NCBI GenBank assembly: GCA_009602725.1
Contig: WELB01000089.1
Coordinates: 359,501 to 423,500, forward strand
Length of the DNA stretch: 64,000 nt
Reading direction: 5' to 3'
Source: Spirogloea muscicola
Taxonomy: Eukaryota; Streptophyta; Zygnematophyceae; Spirogloeales; Spirogloeaceae
The translations under genes were made by a program, and so were the position numbers. The notes beneath the pieces were generated by a model. The model was not told where the DNA came from. It did not search any database and was given only the letters and a program-made list of their open reading frames with translations. Position 1 is the stretch's first letter; every line of letters begins with the position of its first letter. This document shows, in pieces, positions 35,201 to 45,526 of the stretch.

Positions 35201-36560
35201 GGGGTGACGGCTGTGAAGGGCCAGCCACTAAGAACGACAAGGTCGGCCCAAAGAGAGGTAGCTCTTTCACCAGGAGGCGATGGAAGCAACAGGCCAGCCC
35301 ACTGAAGTGGGAACGAGGTCCGAAGGCGGCCCAATGGACAAGGTCCAGAGAATAAGCAGCTCTTCCAAGGGGGGGAGGGCTGTGAAAAGCCTGCCCACAA
35401 AAAGGATGGACAAAGTCCAAGAAGAAGCAGCAATCTTAAAACGGGCGAATGCTGTGAAAAGAGAGGAAGAAGCGCGGCAGATTGACTGGTGGCTGGGAAA
35501 GGCCAGCCCAAAGGAATGGACAGAGGAAGCGCGCGGTGCGCATTGTACGAATGAGAGGCCAATTCAAGCCAGCACACTGCCTGTCAGAAGAAACGAAGAG
35601 GGGCTAAAAATACAGAACACACAACTGAAGGTGGGGACTTTTGATATCATGAGCGAGCACGTACATATCTGACAGCCTGATCTGGGGCGCCGCAAGACCA
35701 TCACGCAAGCCAGTGGCCTGGCTTTGTGCGCACCAAGACAATCATGTATGGCTGTATGATGGTAAAAGAGAAACAGCTCCTACATTGTAAGCAATGGCTG
35801 TGAGAAGTTCGTTCTCCTGAAGGCAATAGCTGTAAGAGGCCAGCCCAAGAGATAAAAGGGTCACTTGCAAACAATGCGGCTGCTGATATTAAAGAATCGG
35901 CTGTAAACTGCCAGCCAGATGCATACAGGTGTTCATGACGGAGCCAAAGGGGAAACAGAGGGGAAACAGCTCCACCTTACAGCAATGGCCGTGTGAGGTC
36001 AGCCCTGAGTAATGTAAGCGTACAGAAGAAGAGAAAGTGCTCGCCTGTTGAGAATAGGGGCTGGAAAAGCTAGCCCAAAAAAGAATGAACAGAGTACGAG
36101 AAGGTGGCCAGGGGAAGCGCTAAGAAAAACAAGCACACAGAAGCTCGCCCAATCTAAAAAGGTGGCTGATAATGGCCAGCCCGAAAAGAATGCCACGTCC
36201 GAGGTTCAGGGGCTAAGAGCGAGGAACATATCTTAGGGATGCATTGCAACGAATGAACCGTTAGAAGGATATGACCAGCCGCTTGCGGCACACCTGAGCA
36301 AGCGACCAAGGTGACAATAAAGCTCACCTTACTGTCCCTGCCCACGAGTCGATGCCCCGAAACGTACAGTAGAAAGTGCTCGCCTATAGAGTGCCACTTC
36401 TTTCTTCATAGAGAGAAGTGGCACTCCCAATGGGGGCAAGGGCTGCCAAAAGCCAGCCCAAAAAGGATTGAGAAGGGTTCGGAGGGGCCTACAAGCATAC
36501 CGTAGAGAAGAAAAAATCCGTGTATAAGAAACAAATGTAGGCCACATGGCTAAGGCTCTT
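35190..36560 (-). mobile_element. array of about nine LINE tails, mostly minus strand
   Basis: Hairpin tails on the minus strand lie at about 35190-35230, 35270-35305, 35365-35410, 35480-35520, 35780-35860, 35870-35960 (type C), 36030-36090 (type B), 36155-36200 and 36400-36470. Terminal codons (reverse complement of R-G-Y-like ends) recur near 35640 and 36340. The motif GCGCGCGGTGCGC recurs at 35527. This 1.4 kb appears to be built entirely from LINE 3' sequence. Confidence 0.65.
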
Positions 36561-36579
36561 TGGAAGTTGTCCATTATAT

Positions 36580-36725
36580 TTGGCTGGCTTCCCCTGGCCC
36601 CCTTCTCGTACTCTGTTCATTCTTTTTCGGGCTGGTTGTTCCAGCCCCTATTCTCAATGGGCGAGCACTTTCTTCTGCCAGCCCCTCTCTTCTATGGGCG
36701 AGCTCATTCTTCTTAAGTACAAAGG
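36580..36725 (+). mobile_element. type-B LINE tail with a second tail fused
   Basis: The plus-strand UTR block and hairpin (CGGGCTGGTTGTTCCAGCCC) end at 36676 and run directly into another type-B end, GCCAGCCCCTCTCTTCTATG. The two tails therefore overlap or one inserted into the other. Confidence 0.65.
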
Positions 36726-37060
36726 CGAGCACATCTGAAGACCTACATAATCTACAGCAGATTGACCCGCTCAATAACCACGGGTCAAAACATAAAGGTC
36801 ACTAACCGATGCATGAATACTAGATGCCAGAAACGGAGCCCTTCTGCCACCAACTAGAGCTCGCCCAGCTTTCTGGTGCAAGGCACTAGCCTGAGGACGC
36901 TGCAAACAGGGCGAAACTCGTCGTCGCAAGAGCGACAGATATGCAGCTGGCAAGCCCATCTCAGCCGGAAACGCATCTGCACGTCGAGTAGGGGCTGGCA
37001 AAGCCAGCCCAAAAACGAATGGACAATGTCCGAACAGTAGAAGGCTGCGCCAGAGAGTCT
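36726..37060 (-). mobile_element. LINE C-terminal fragment, minus strand (40.9-kb subfamily)
   Basis: The minus strand reads FPAEMGLPAAYLSLLRRRVS, PCLQRPQASALHQKAGRALV and SDLYVLTRGY-stop. It is almost identical to the plus-strand copy at 40925-41128. A hairpin tail in minus orientation is fused at its 5' side (36975-37015). Confidence 0.8.
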
Positions 37061-37098
37061 CCCGGAGTGGCACACGCCGCGCGGCAGCCCCGCCGCCC

Positions 37099-37215
37099 AT
37101 GGCGGCGGCATCGGTGGCTGCGGCAGCGGCGGCGGCCGCGGCGGCNGCGGCGGCGGCGGCGGCGGCGGCGGGCCGGAACTCGACGTCACCGTCTTCCGCT
37201 TCACCCTCGGTGCGA
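37099..37215 (+). CDS. possible transit-peptide exon of the CCB4-like gene
   Basis: An ATG at 37099 opens a poly-Ala stretch (one N inside) followed by GRNSTSPSSASPSVRASS. That is an Ser/Arg-rich composition typical of plastid targeting, with possible donors near 37208 (CCCTCG|GTGCGA). The next plastid-type gene lies about 500 bp downstream, so this could be its first exon. The link is inferred and not proven. Confidence 0.3.
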
Positions 37216-37317
37216 GCGAGCTCGCGCCCAGATCTGTATCTTCTTATGAAATTAAAGACAGTGTTGAGTTGTTGTATTGTTTATGTACAAAGAGCAAGAA
37301 GACAGATAAGAGGTAAT

Positions 37318-37460
37318 GGAGTGTGTATTGAGTCATGGAGGGCCTGAGTGGCCAAGTACATACGCAAGCACAGTGACAGATGTACATTGCCTGCTGCTGA
37401 GCTGACCCGCTCAGTAATCGCGAGTCAGCACGTAGAGGCCGTCATGAAGAGGAACCAAGT
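37318..37460 (-). mobile_element. LINE end and tail, minus strand
   Basis: The reverse complement carries terminal codons ending in a stop, TGAGCGGGTCAGCTCAGCAG and the TGTGCTTGCGTATGTACTTG block. This is the same subfamily as 13.4, 41.1 and 46.2 kb. Confidence 0.65.
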
Positions 37461-37573
37461 GCTGAGTTGTTGATTTGGTTTCTACAAAGAGCAAGAAGAC
37501 AGATAGGCGGAACACAGAGGCCCACTGAGCGTCGGGGAAAGACCTCGAATAAGCGCCAAGACGGCCATGCTAC

Positions 37574-37616
37574 TAGGGTTTAGGATCTAGGGTTGAGGGT
37601 TAGGGTTAGGGTTTAA
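37574..37616. repeat. telomere-like tract (TTTAGGG type)
   Basis: AGGGTTTAGG, AGGGTTGAGGG, TTAGGGTTAGGG and TTTAAGG units run in the G-rich orientation and end a few bases before the first conserved exon of the CCB4-like gene. It is the cleanest telomere-like tract in the window. Confidence 0.75.
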
Positions 37617-37619
37617 GGC

Positions 37620-39228
37620 CGGGCCCTTGACCTCCAAGAGCCGGCGCCGGCGCAGGCATCCCCGGCTTCGACGACGCGGACCTGCCGCGCGTCGTCGGCG
37701 TTTTGCTGGGCGCCCTTTTGGCCGCCAACCACGTCGCGTCTGCGGAGGCCGTCGCCCCGGCTCAGTGGGTGAGCGGCGCGCTGGCCCTCCGCCTCGCTAG
37801 CTTCAACTTGCTGACTTTAGCAACAAGGCCCTCTCCTCTGTCCCTTTTGTACATTCGAAATGAGACACATAAGATCGGGATAGCTTCTGACTTCCTGCCA
37901 GCTCGAGGACAATTGAGCTCGTAGCTATCTGTGGTAAATTGCAGGCGCTCAGTAGCAGCATGCTATTGGGAATCCCCCTCAATTCATCAAGCTGACAACT
38001 CTTTGTTCACCTAGACTTGCACACTCAAAATGCAGGTCAAAGAAACCAAACCCCAAACCTCGAGCTGCAAAACCCAAGCCAAATGGAATGCTCTGCAACC
38101 TGAGGCAACGGACTGAAAGTCCTTGACAAATTGGCATTGGTCCTGATGAGCAGAGGTCGGAGGTGCTGGGAGTGCTGCTGGCAGGCCTAGCCGTCGCGAC
38201 TCCATATCTCGGCAGGAGGCTCAAGGTCACCAAATTGCCTGGACAACTGCGTAAAAGCCAACGTCTTTGTGTGCCTTCGGGTTGAACCTTGCTCTGCTGT
38301 GTGTGTAGCTGTTCATGTGTCCTTGCGGATGTGATTAATATTTACCGCCAGAGGAATAACAATGGGAAGCTTCTTTGTTATGGACTAGCGTTTCAACATG
38401 TCACATGGATCTCATTTGATACAGCTGATTCGCCTCGCAGCTAGGCTCTTGATTTCCTGATAAGACATCATGATTATTAGTCAATCATGCCTGACGTTGG
38501 GGCCCAACAGGTACAGCTTGTCATGGTGCAGTACTCTGCCGCATGTGTGCAGAGAGCGCAGGGCGGGAGAGAGGCTTTGGCAGCCCAAGGTAGCAACCAG
38601 TCATTTCTCCTCGCGGCATCCCTAAGTGATGCAGAGCGGCAGGAGCTTGCATGGGTGACCTATGCCATCCTCCGCAACACCACCACCTCGGGCGTGGTGA
38701 GAGCTATGACAGGCCTTAAGCCTTGGCTTCCTCTGGGCAACTCGGCCAGTGGACGACATCGGCCTCCCATTCTGCATTGGCATGCCTAGAGAAACACCAT
38801 GCAGCACCATGCTGTGGTGGCTCTGCTTGAGGTCAAAACGATCAAGCATGCAAGAAGTCAGCTTGGACAGTGGCACCTCTGTACTATATGATCTGTCAGG
38901 TTGCAACATCCACCTAATGATCATGTTGAGCATATGACATGCACTTTGAACAGCTGGGCTATTGTCCACATCGGCAAGCTTGCATTGTAGACCTCCTCCA
39001 GCAAGGGTTGCTTTAGAGCTGATATTAGCTACGTGTCTGTGCCAGCTGGTTTGGAGAGGCGGAAAGCTTTTGTGCATCAGAGGGAGCTGGGATGTCGGCG
39101 GTGCCGCGCCGGGCGTGGCCCTTGAGGAGCTGGCTGGCCACGTGCAGAAGGCCTTGGCAGACTCGCCGGAGCTGAAAGCGCTCACGGAGGGGGAAAATGC
39201 CTCACTTTATGTCCCCTTGAGATCTGGT
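37620..39228 (+). CDS. CCB4-like cofactor assembly factor of complex C (cytochrome b6f)
   Basis: CCB2/CCB4 proteins sit in the thylakoid membrane and help attach heme ci to cytochrome b6. Exon A (to 37768) reads GFDDADLPRVVGVLLGALLA, a hydrophobic segment. Exon B is 38154-38225: RSEVLGVLLAGLAVATPYLG, then RRLK, a second membrane-like segment whose A-Q-x-R-S-E-x-L-G context resembles CCB4. Exon C is about 38511-38693: QSFLLAASLSDAERQELAWV with TYAILRNTTTSG. Exon D is about 39045-39228: LVWRGGKLLCIRGSWDVGG and VPLRSG. Two closely spaced membrane segments followed by this soluble part match the family (PF11152) as I remember it. The final exon is not placed, and the frame at 39400-39520 is uncertain. 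The match is from memory of family features, so the gene symbol is left blank. Confidence 0.55.
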
Positions 39229-39549
39229 AAGAAAAGCACCATTCAAGCCCTGCTCCTTCTGACAAAGTTTCTTAGCTGTGTCCCACTTTGCCTGCTCTTT
39301 TCTGGGCATGCAGCAATTGCATGGCGTCATCACATCATAAGAAAGAAGACGAAAAAGGCTATTGTGATCATATACACGGTAGCAACCGCAATGGAGGCTG
39401 AATGCAAAATCGTTATCTGGTCCAGGAGACGATTTCCAGCCGCTGGTTCCGAGCAGTGCTGCGTCCCTGTTTGCAGAAAGCTGGGGGCTTCAGGGGTCCA
39501 GCTTGCAATCAACCATTGATGCGCAAGTGCATGTCGTAGGAAATATGGC

Positions 39550-40850
39550 ACCTACTTCACGTGGCGTAGGTGGCTTGCTGATGGTAATGTCAGACGTGCA
39601 GAGGGCATACACAATGAAGGATAGGACATGGCTCGGCAAGATGGGGTCGAAACTGGCCTTGACATTCACTCGGACTAACTGACATCATCCATCAATACTT
39701 GATGTGATTGCTAGTCGCCTGCTAGCTTTTGGAGCATTCATGTCTGTACTGTGTATTGCCTTGCATCACCTCTGTAGCCCTCTTAATCAGCTGCTCAACC
39801 CAATTCACTGCTGCCCTTGCACGCCCACTTACTAAGAACGTAACAGGATATCATTGGAGAAAGAGGAGCAGCACATGTGCATTAATAGCACCGTAATGAC
39901 TTGTAGGAGCTTCAGGGCTCCCATGAAAGGGCACATTGCTGCAATACATCAGCTCCTTGCCTTCAAGACTACTTTAGATATTGCAAGGCGTCACTTCATT
40001 GCCAACTTGTCAAATTGAAGTACTTTACTTTGTAAATTTAGCTTCTGATTCAGTGTGTGAATGTTAATGTGGCGCTGTGGCATTCGCAGCCCATCACAGG
40101 TGGTATTAAATGACATCTGAGATGAAGTGTTGTTTGTGTTTTGAAAATCACGATGAAGCTGAATTGCAGAGGGAAAGTAAAGAAGAGGTAGACTTCACTC
40201 CAGACAATATATTAAGAGATCCTTCTAATATTGATGAACCTGCAAACATTACATCACTGAGCTGAGATGCAGAGACAGGGGGAGAATATATCAGAAGTTC
40301 TTATCAACAACATTCAGGATCTACCATATTGACGGGGGAAACATATCAGAAGTGCTTATCAATGAAATGTAGGATCTATCACTGACAATCATTGAGAACG
40401 AGAGAATCATTTATCCATTTTGGACAAGTTGTCAAGGTACTTCCTTCCTTATCTGACAATACTATTTACACACCAGCTTGTTTGCAAGCAGCTCTGACAT
40501 GTACTCTCAACATGTACTGCAATAAAAGCAAGCGATGGCCAATGAGATGGACTCGTCCCATAAAATACGTCGGGGTTCAAAGCTCCACCACGTATGACCT
40601 CAATACTGTCCAATATTTGGGCGCTGGTTGCTCTCTTACAGTCTCTTCGCTGGACCTCTGGTTGTTCCTCACTTCCATTCCTGATTGTTCATGAAAACCC
40701 TTTTCTTTGTTGCAAGTTATCATCTCTGCCTATTGATCCTTACATCCGAAATTGTTTCCATTTCTTGGCATGGCCTCTACCAGCGAATTCAGAAACTCGA
40801 AAACGTTCAAGAACACTGACATCAGACAAGTACAATTCGTTATAGAAGTG
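39550..40850. other. AT-richer intergenic block without a gene
   Basis: This is the most AT-rich part of the window. It has short unsupported frames only and no LINE hairpin. It contains a 56-bp tandem pair (listed separately). Confidence 0.45.
40278..40389. repeat. imperfect tandem pair, period 56 bp
   Basis: Two copies of a unit containing ATATCAGAAG, then CTTATCAA and AGGATCTA lie in direct orientation. The shared ATATCAGAAG starts at 40287 and 40343. Confidence 0.65.
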
Positions 40851-40854
40851 AGCT

Positions 40855-41225
40855 CTCTCACTTTGGGCTGGCCGTTCCCAGCCCCTATCCTCTAGGGGCG
40901 AGCACTTCTCTCTCTCGTGCAGATGTGTTTCCGGCTGAGATGGGCTTGCCAGCTGCATATCTGTCGCTCTTGCGACGACGAGTTTCGGCCTGTTTGCAGC
41001 GTGCTCAGGCTAGTGCCTTGCACCAGAAAGCTGGGCGAGCTTTAGTTGGTGGCAGACGGGCTCCGTTTCTGGCATCTAGTATTCATGCATCGATTAGTGA
41101 CCTTTATGTTTTGACCCGTGGTTATTGAGCGGGTCAATCTGCTGTAGGTTAATGTTGATCTTTAGATGTGCTTGCCTTTGTACTTGGCCATTTGGCCAAC
41201 ATTTGTTTCTTATACACAAATCTTC
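40855..41225 (+). mobile_element. LINE tail followed by a C-terminal fragment
   Basis: A type-B-like tail (GGGCTGGCCGTTCCCAGCCC, then GGGGCGAGCACTTC) at 40862-40915 runs directly into FPAEMGLPAAYLSLLRRRVS, ALHQKAGRALVGGRRAPFLA and SDLYVLTRGY-stop (41128). The subfamily tail follows to about 41225. The minus-strand copy at 36.7-37.0 kb is the mirror partner. Confidence 0.8.
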
Positions 41226-41239
41226 TCTCAATCTCGAGG

Positions 41240-42030
41240 CGGGGCAATTGTTTTGTGTTCTGCGCCTGGGCAGCATCACGGGCCGTTTCGAAGCTCGTCC
41301 GATCGTCGCCGCGGCGACCAGCTGTGCGCCAAAGATACCCCAGGCGTTCCAGAGGGCGTCCCTGGCCGGGCAGTAAAAAGAAGAAAGGGCCCGCCACGCC
41401 CGGCCAGCGTGCCCCCTGCAGGCGGACCCGGCGCCCCGCCCCAAACCCACATGCACCACATGCATTCTGCGCCGCACCGCAAGCAGTCAGCGCTCCCCGC
41501 ACCCACCCGGCCGCCGCCGCCGCCGCCGCGTTCTCCATGCGCTTCAGCTTTGGAGTGACGGCCTCCATCCGCGACAGCAGGGCGGCGACAGTGAGTTGCG
41601 GCGTGCGCCACTCACCAACTTGCGAGTCGAGCTGACGCTCAACTCCGAGTGGTGCAGATCTGAGGAAGCGGACCTGCAGCCCACCTTCTGGGCTATATGC
41701 ACGCTCAGCAGCACACTCCGACCGCTCACGCTGCACCACACGAGATACGTCTTGCCTCTCGCCGACGTCGCCGGCTTCACAGCACTAGGGAGCCTCGCGC
41801 TGACCGAGACGCTAGCTTCCGGTACCTGCTCCTTGCTGCCCACATGCTGCCAGAGGTCTTGATGGGTCCCGCTACTGGTGCCACCCGACTAGGAGGTCTG
41901 CATCCGAGATTGAGAGCTCTTTTTACGATACAGGTGATTGGTCTTCGGCTTCAGATTCTGGAGATGCTGCTGACATTTCAGATGCGTGGAGCGGTGTTAA
42001 GCTTGACCCTGTCAGCAGTCTCTCCTGCCA
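41240..42030. other. GC-rich island, no gene assigned
   Basis: A (CCG)n run at about 41510-41530 is followed by an ATG at 41536 opening MRFSFGVTASIRDSRAAT and a possible donor (GACA|GTGAGT). The downstream plus-strand frame at 41596-41862 (LTNLRVELTLNSEWCRS...) is stop-free. This may be the start of a gene cut short by LINE insertion at about 42040, but I recognise nothing in it. Confidence 0.3.
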
Positions 42031-42039
42031 GCACATGCA

Positions 42040-43195
42040 CGGATTCCAACACAGCAGGTTCTCTCGCTCAGGTGTGTCGCATGCGCCTGTCAGTCTCGCT
42101 GCAGAGGCCAATGGCACGCGCGCTGCATCTGCGTGCTGGTCGCGCATTAGCTGCAGCCTCTGGCTTTGGCCAGGGAATCCGCTACGTGGAAACTAGGTTC
42201 TGACCTGCGGCTGCTAAACAGGGGTTACTGGATTGCCTCGTGGCCACTTGATACTGTGTGCTTAGCGCTTTCTCTGGCCCCTTCGAGTCTTCTTGAATCT
42301 TTTTCTGGGTTGGCCACTCGCAGCCATCGCCTCTACTGGAAGCGTCTCTTTCTCTCGTTTTTCTTTCGTTCGGAAGAGCTGCACCGTCTTCCCCCGGGTG
42401 ACTGGTGAGCTCTTTCAAAGAAGAAGCTGCCCAACAGAGGTCACTGAGTGCTTCGTGGCTACTTGATTTACTGCGTGCTTCAGATCTTTCTCTGGCCCCT
42501 TCGAAGTTTGTTCCTTTTTGGTAAGGGCCAACCTCTCACAGCCACCGTCCTGTACAGGAAGCGTCTTCTGCTTAGTACCTAGTGTAAAAGAAGTATGCAT
42601 AGCACAAATACAAGTGAACAGCAAACTAGCAATAGACAAACCCATGGAAGGAGAGGTCGTTTGATAGGAAAGGCTTATAAAGGGAAACTGCAGAGTATGC
42701 CTTCTTTCTTCCAAAGGGGGCGGGCAAAAGGGGGTTGAGGTCCAGGCCCTAGTGGGGGCCATAGAAGATGTACCAGCTATTTCAATGAAAGGCAGTGGCT
42801 GTGAAAGGCCAGCCAAACCTGAATTAGAAGAATAAAGGAATGCGGCTGCTGATATTAAAACGCCTGTGAAAGCCAGCCAGGTGCTTGGAGAGGTTGTTTA
42901 CAATCTCATTAGCAGAGCCACAGAAGAGAAAGTGGCTCTCCTAAAGGTGAACTGGTGTGTACTGTATGAAGAGATGGAGGGCCTGTGTGGCCAAAGGGGG
43001 CAAGGGCTGCGAATAGCCAGCCCGAAGAGAATTGCTGAGGTCCAAAGGGGCCAAAGCCCTTTCTCAAAGCCAAATCCATTCTTTTGGGCTGGCCTTTCCC
43101 AGCCACCAGTCAATCTGGCCGCGCTTTCTTTCTCAAAGCAGACAGAAATAAGTAGCCACAAAAAAGTGGCTATCCCAACGGTAGTGTAGTCCTTT
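42040..43195. mobile_element. LINE ends and tails in alternating orientation
   Basis: A plus-strand C-terminal segment at 42052-42203 reads AGSLAQVCRMRLSVSLQRPM and then RALHLRAGRALAAASGFGQG. Its terminal L-R-L-L-N-R-G-Y-like codons and tail follow to about 42350, and a second tail ends near 42570. Minus-strand tails lie at about 42775-42830, 42838-42885 (type C) and 42930-43030. A plus-strand hairpin (GGGCTGGCCTTTCCCAGCC) is at 43085-43115. Confidence 0.7.
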
Positions 43196-43199
43196 TTGG

Positions 43200-43465
43200 G
43201 AAAGGGGCCTGAAGAAGCTATGTCAGAACGGCGGGAGGATGGACCACTCAGTACTTACGAGTGAGGAGCCTCAATCCGACAGACTAGCTGCCGGAAAACT
43301 ATCCCCCTGACAGAAGCCGGAGGCCGCGGCGAGAGCACGGGCAGCACGCAGATGCAAGGTTTGGGCCAGGGACCGCTGGAGGGAGACCGATAATCGCATA
43401 CGATAGACTTGAGCCCACGAGCCAGCGGCGTTGAAGTCAGCCGGCTCACCGCGCCTGCGGGACAC
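43200..43465 (-). mobile_element. LINE terminal segment, minus strand
   Basis: The minus strand reads FNAAGSWAQVYRMRLSVSLQ, then ALAAASGFCQGDSFPAASLS with terminal codons near 43250. At 43466 it abuts a plus-strand fragment that carries the part of the element lying upstream of this segment. The two halves are therefore in opposite orientation. Confidence 0.75.
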
Positions 43466-44363
43466 AGCGTTCCCTGCCCCCCTTCTCTAACTCTGTTCAT
43501 TCTTTTTGGGGCTGGCTATCCTCATGCTGCTTGCAGATCACCCCGCCCTGGTGCCGCGGGCCGTCCCGTTCGCGCGCGCGCACGCACGGCCGACCTCCGG
43601 GCCCAAGCTCGCTTCATGGCGGAGGTGGATGCGGCCTCTTTCTCCACGGCGATGGGGCTTTTGTCTCCGGACGACCTCCGGTGCCGCGCGCGGCTGCTCT
43701 CGGCGTCCTCACCAGGGGCGGCTGCCTGGTTGTCTGCCCTGCCGATCCACGACGCACTTCGGATGCCGGACGACGCCTTCCGTACGGCGGTGCACCGCCT
43801 CCTCGGCCTCCACCCCCCCTGCCTCAGTGGGGTACAGCAGTGTGAGTGTGGCGAGCGCGGTTCCGACGCGGCATCGTTGGCAGTTCACATGCTTAGGTGC
43901 GCATGGGGCGGGGAGCGGACAGGAACGCACGACTTGCTGCGAAATGCCATGTTCGGCATCTTCGTCGAGGCCGGTTATGCGGTGGCGCTCGAGAACTCCA
44001 GCGTCATGCCTCCGACCGCTGGGGCGGATGGCCGCATCCACACCCGGCGCGCCGACCTCGTCGCCAGCGTGCTCGGCGGGGGGCCTCGGCTCATCGCAGA
44101 CGTCGTCACCACTGACAGCTTTGCTTCCAGCAGCGCGAAACGCTCGTCGGAGGAGGCGGGCTACGCAGTCGGCCAAGCGGCGGGCGAGAAGGAACGGAAG
44201 TACTCGGACCACCCGGTGGGCAACGAGTTCGTTCCACTGGCAGTGGACGTGCACGGAGCCTTTGGCTCGAAATGGCTTGACTTGCTCTACCGCCTGGCGC
44301 GGCGTGCAGCGGCCCGCCGCCTCGGGCAGCAGGGCGAGCAGCCCGGCTTCAACGTAGCCGGGT
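43466..44363 (+). mobile_element. LINE C-terminal domain with CCHC cluster and restriction-like endonuclease motif
   Basis: This is the longest undamaged piece of the LINE protein. After a short tail-like sequence (43480-43530) it reads RTADLRAQARFMAEVDAASF, WLSALPIHDALRMPDDAFRT and AVHRLLGLHPP. A C-x-C-x12-H-x3-C cluster follows (tgtgagtgt at 43841; H and C near 43885-43899). Next come GTHDLLRNAMFGIFVEAGYA, RIHTRRADLVASV and a second acid: R-x-D (44054) - 14 residues - D (44099). VGNEFVPLAVDVHGAFGSKW then leads to LYRLARRAAARR. R2-group LINEs end in a CCHC knuckle plus an (R/K)PD-x(12-14)-D endonuclease, and this spacing fits. The reverse transcriptase is not in the window. The copy runs into the assembly gap. 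Confidence 0.8.
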
Positions 44364-44940
44364 NNNNNNNNNNNNNNNNNNNNNNNNNNNNNNNNNNNNN
44401 NNNNNNNNNNNNNNNNNNNNNNNNNNNNNNNNNNNNNNNNNNNNNNNNNNNNNNNNNNNNNNNNNNNNNNNNNNNNNNNNNNNNNNNNNNNNNNNNNNNN
44501 NNNNNNNNNNNNNNNNNNNNNNNNNNNNNNNNNNNNNNNNNNNNNNNNNNNNNNNNNNNNNNNNNNNNNNNNNNNNNNNNNNNNNNNNNNNNNNNNNNNN
44601 NNNNNNNNNNNNNNNNNNNNNNNNNNNNNNNNNNNNNNNNNNNNNNNNNNNNNNNNNNNNNNNNNNNNNNNNNNNNNNNNNNNNNNNNNNNNNNNNNNNN
44701 NNNNNNNNNNNNNNNNNNNNNNNNNNNNNNNNNNNNNNNNNNNNNNNNNNNNNNNNNNNNNNNNNNNNNNNNNNNNNNNNNNNNNNNNNNNNNNNNNNNN
44801 NNNNNNNNNNNNNNNNNNNNNNNNNNNNNNNNNNNNNNNNNNNNNNNNNNNNNNNNNNNNNNNNNNNNNNNNNNNNNNNNNNNNNNNNNNNNNNNNNNNN
44901 NNNNNNNNNNNNNNNNNNNNNNNNNNNNNNNNNNNNNNNN
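44364..44940. other. assembly gap (577 N)
   Basis: The bases are all N. A LINE copy is cut off on the left and a long poly-T run begins on the right, so the true content and length are unknown. Confidence 0.98.
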
Positions 44941-45172
<232 letters not shown>

Positions 45173-45526
45173 TCGCTCACCCCCACACTCCTCACTCTCC
45201 CAATTTGGCCCCCTTCTCCCTCGCTGCTGCATGAGCCGACCAGCTTCCGAAGTCCAGCCCGTCCGGCGCCGCGGCCGCCCGCTGTAGCACGGCGTGAGGG
45301 CGCCAAGAAGCGGCAGCGGCGGCGGGGGCGGCGGCGGCGGCGGCGGCTACGGCGGCAGGCGCAGCGACCGGGCCTGGCCCGGCTGCCGGCAGAGAGGGAG
45401 ACCACTCTGCGAGGGCCGCAGTTGAGGCTGAGGCGGCTCCTCGAGCTGTAGGAGCTGTGGGTGCTGTTAGTTCAGCTGAGCGAGCTCCGTGGGGGCTAGC
45501 CCCGCAGGATGTGAGATGGTGCGGCC
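45173..45526. promoter_or_regulatory. GGC-repeat island upstream of CDC45
   Basis: GC-rich sequence with a (GGC)n run at about 45322-45350 ends at the CDC45 start codon. No other feature is evident. Confidence 0.4.
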
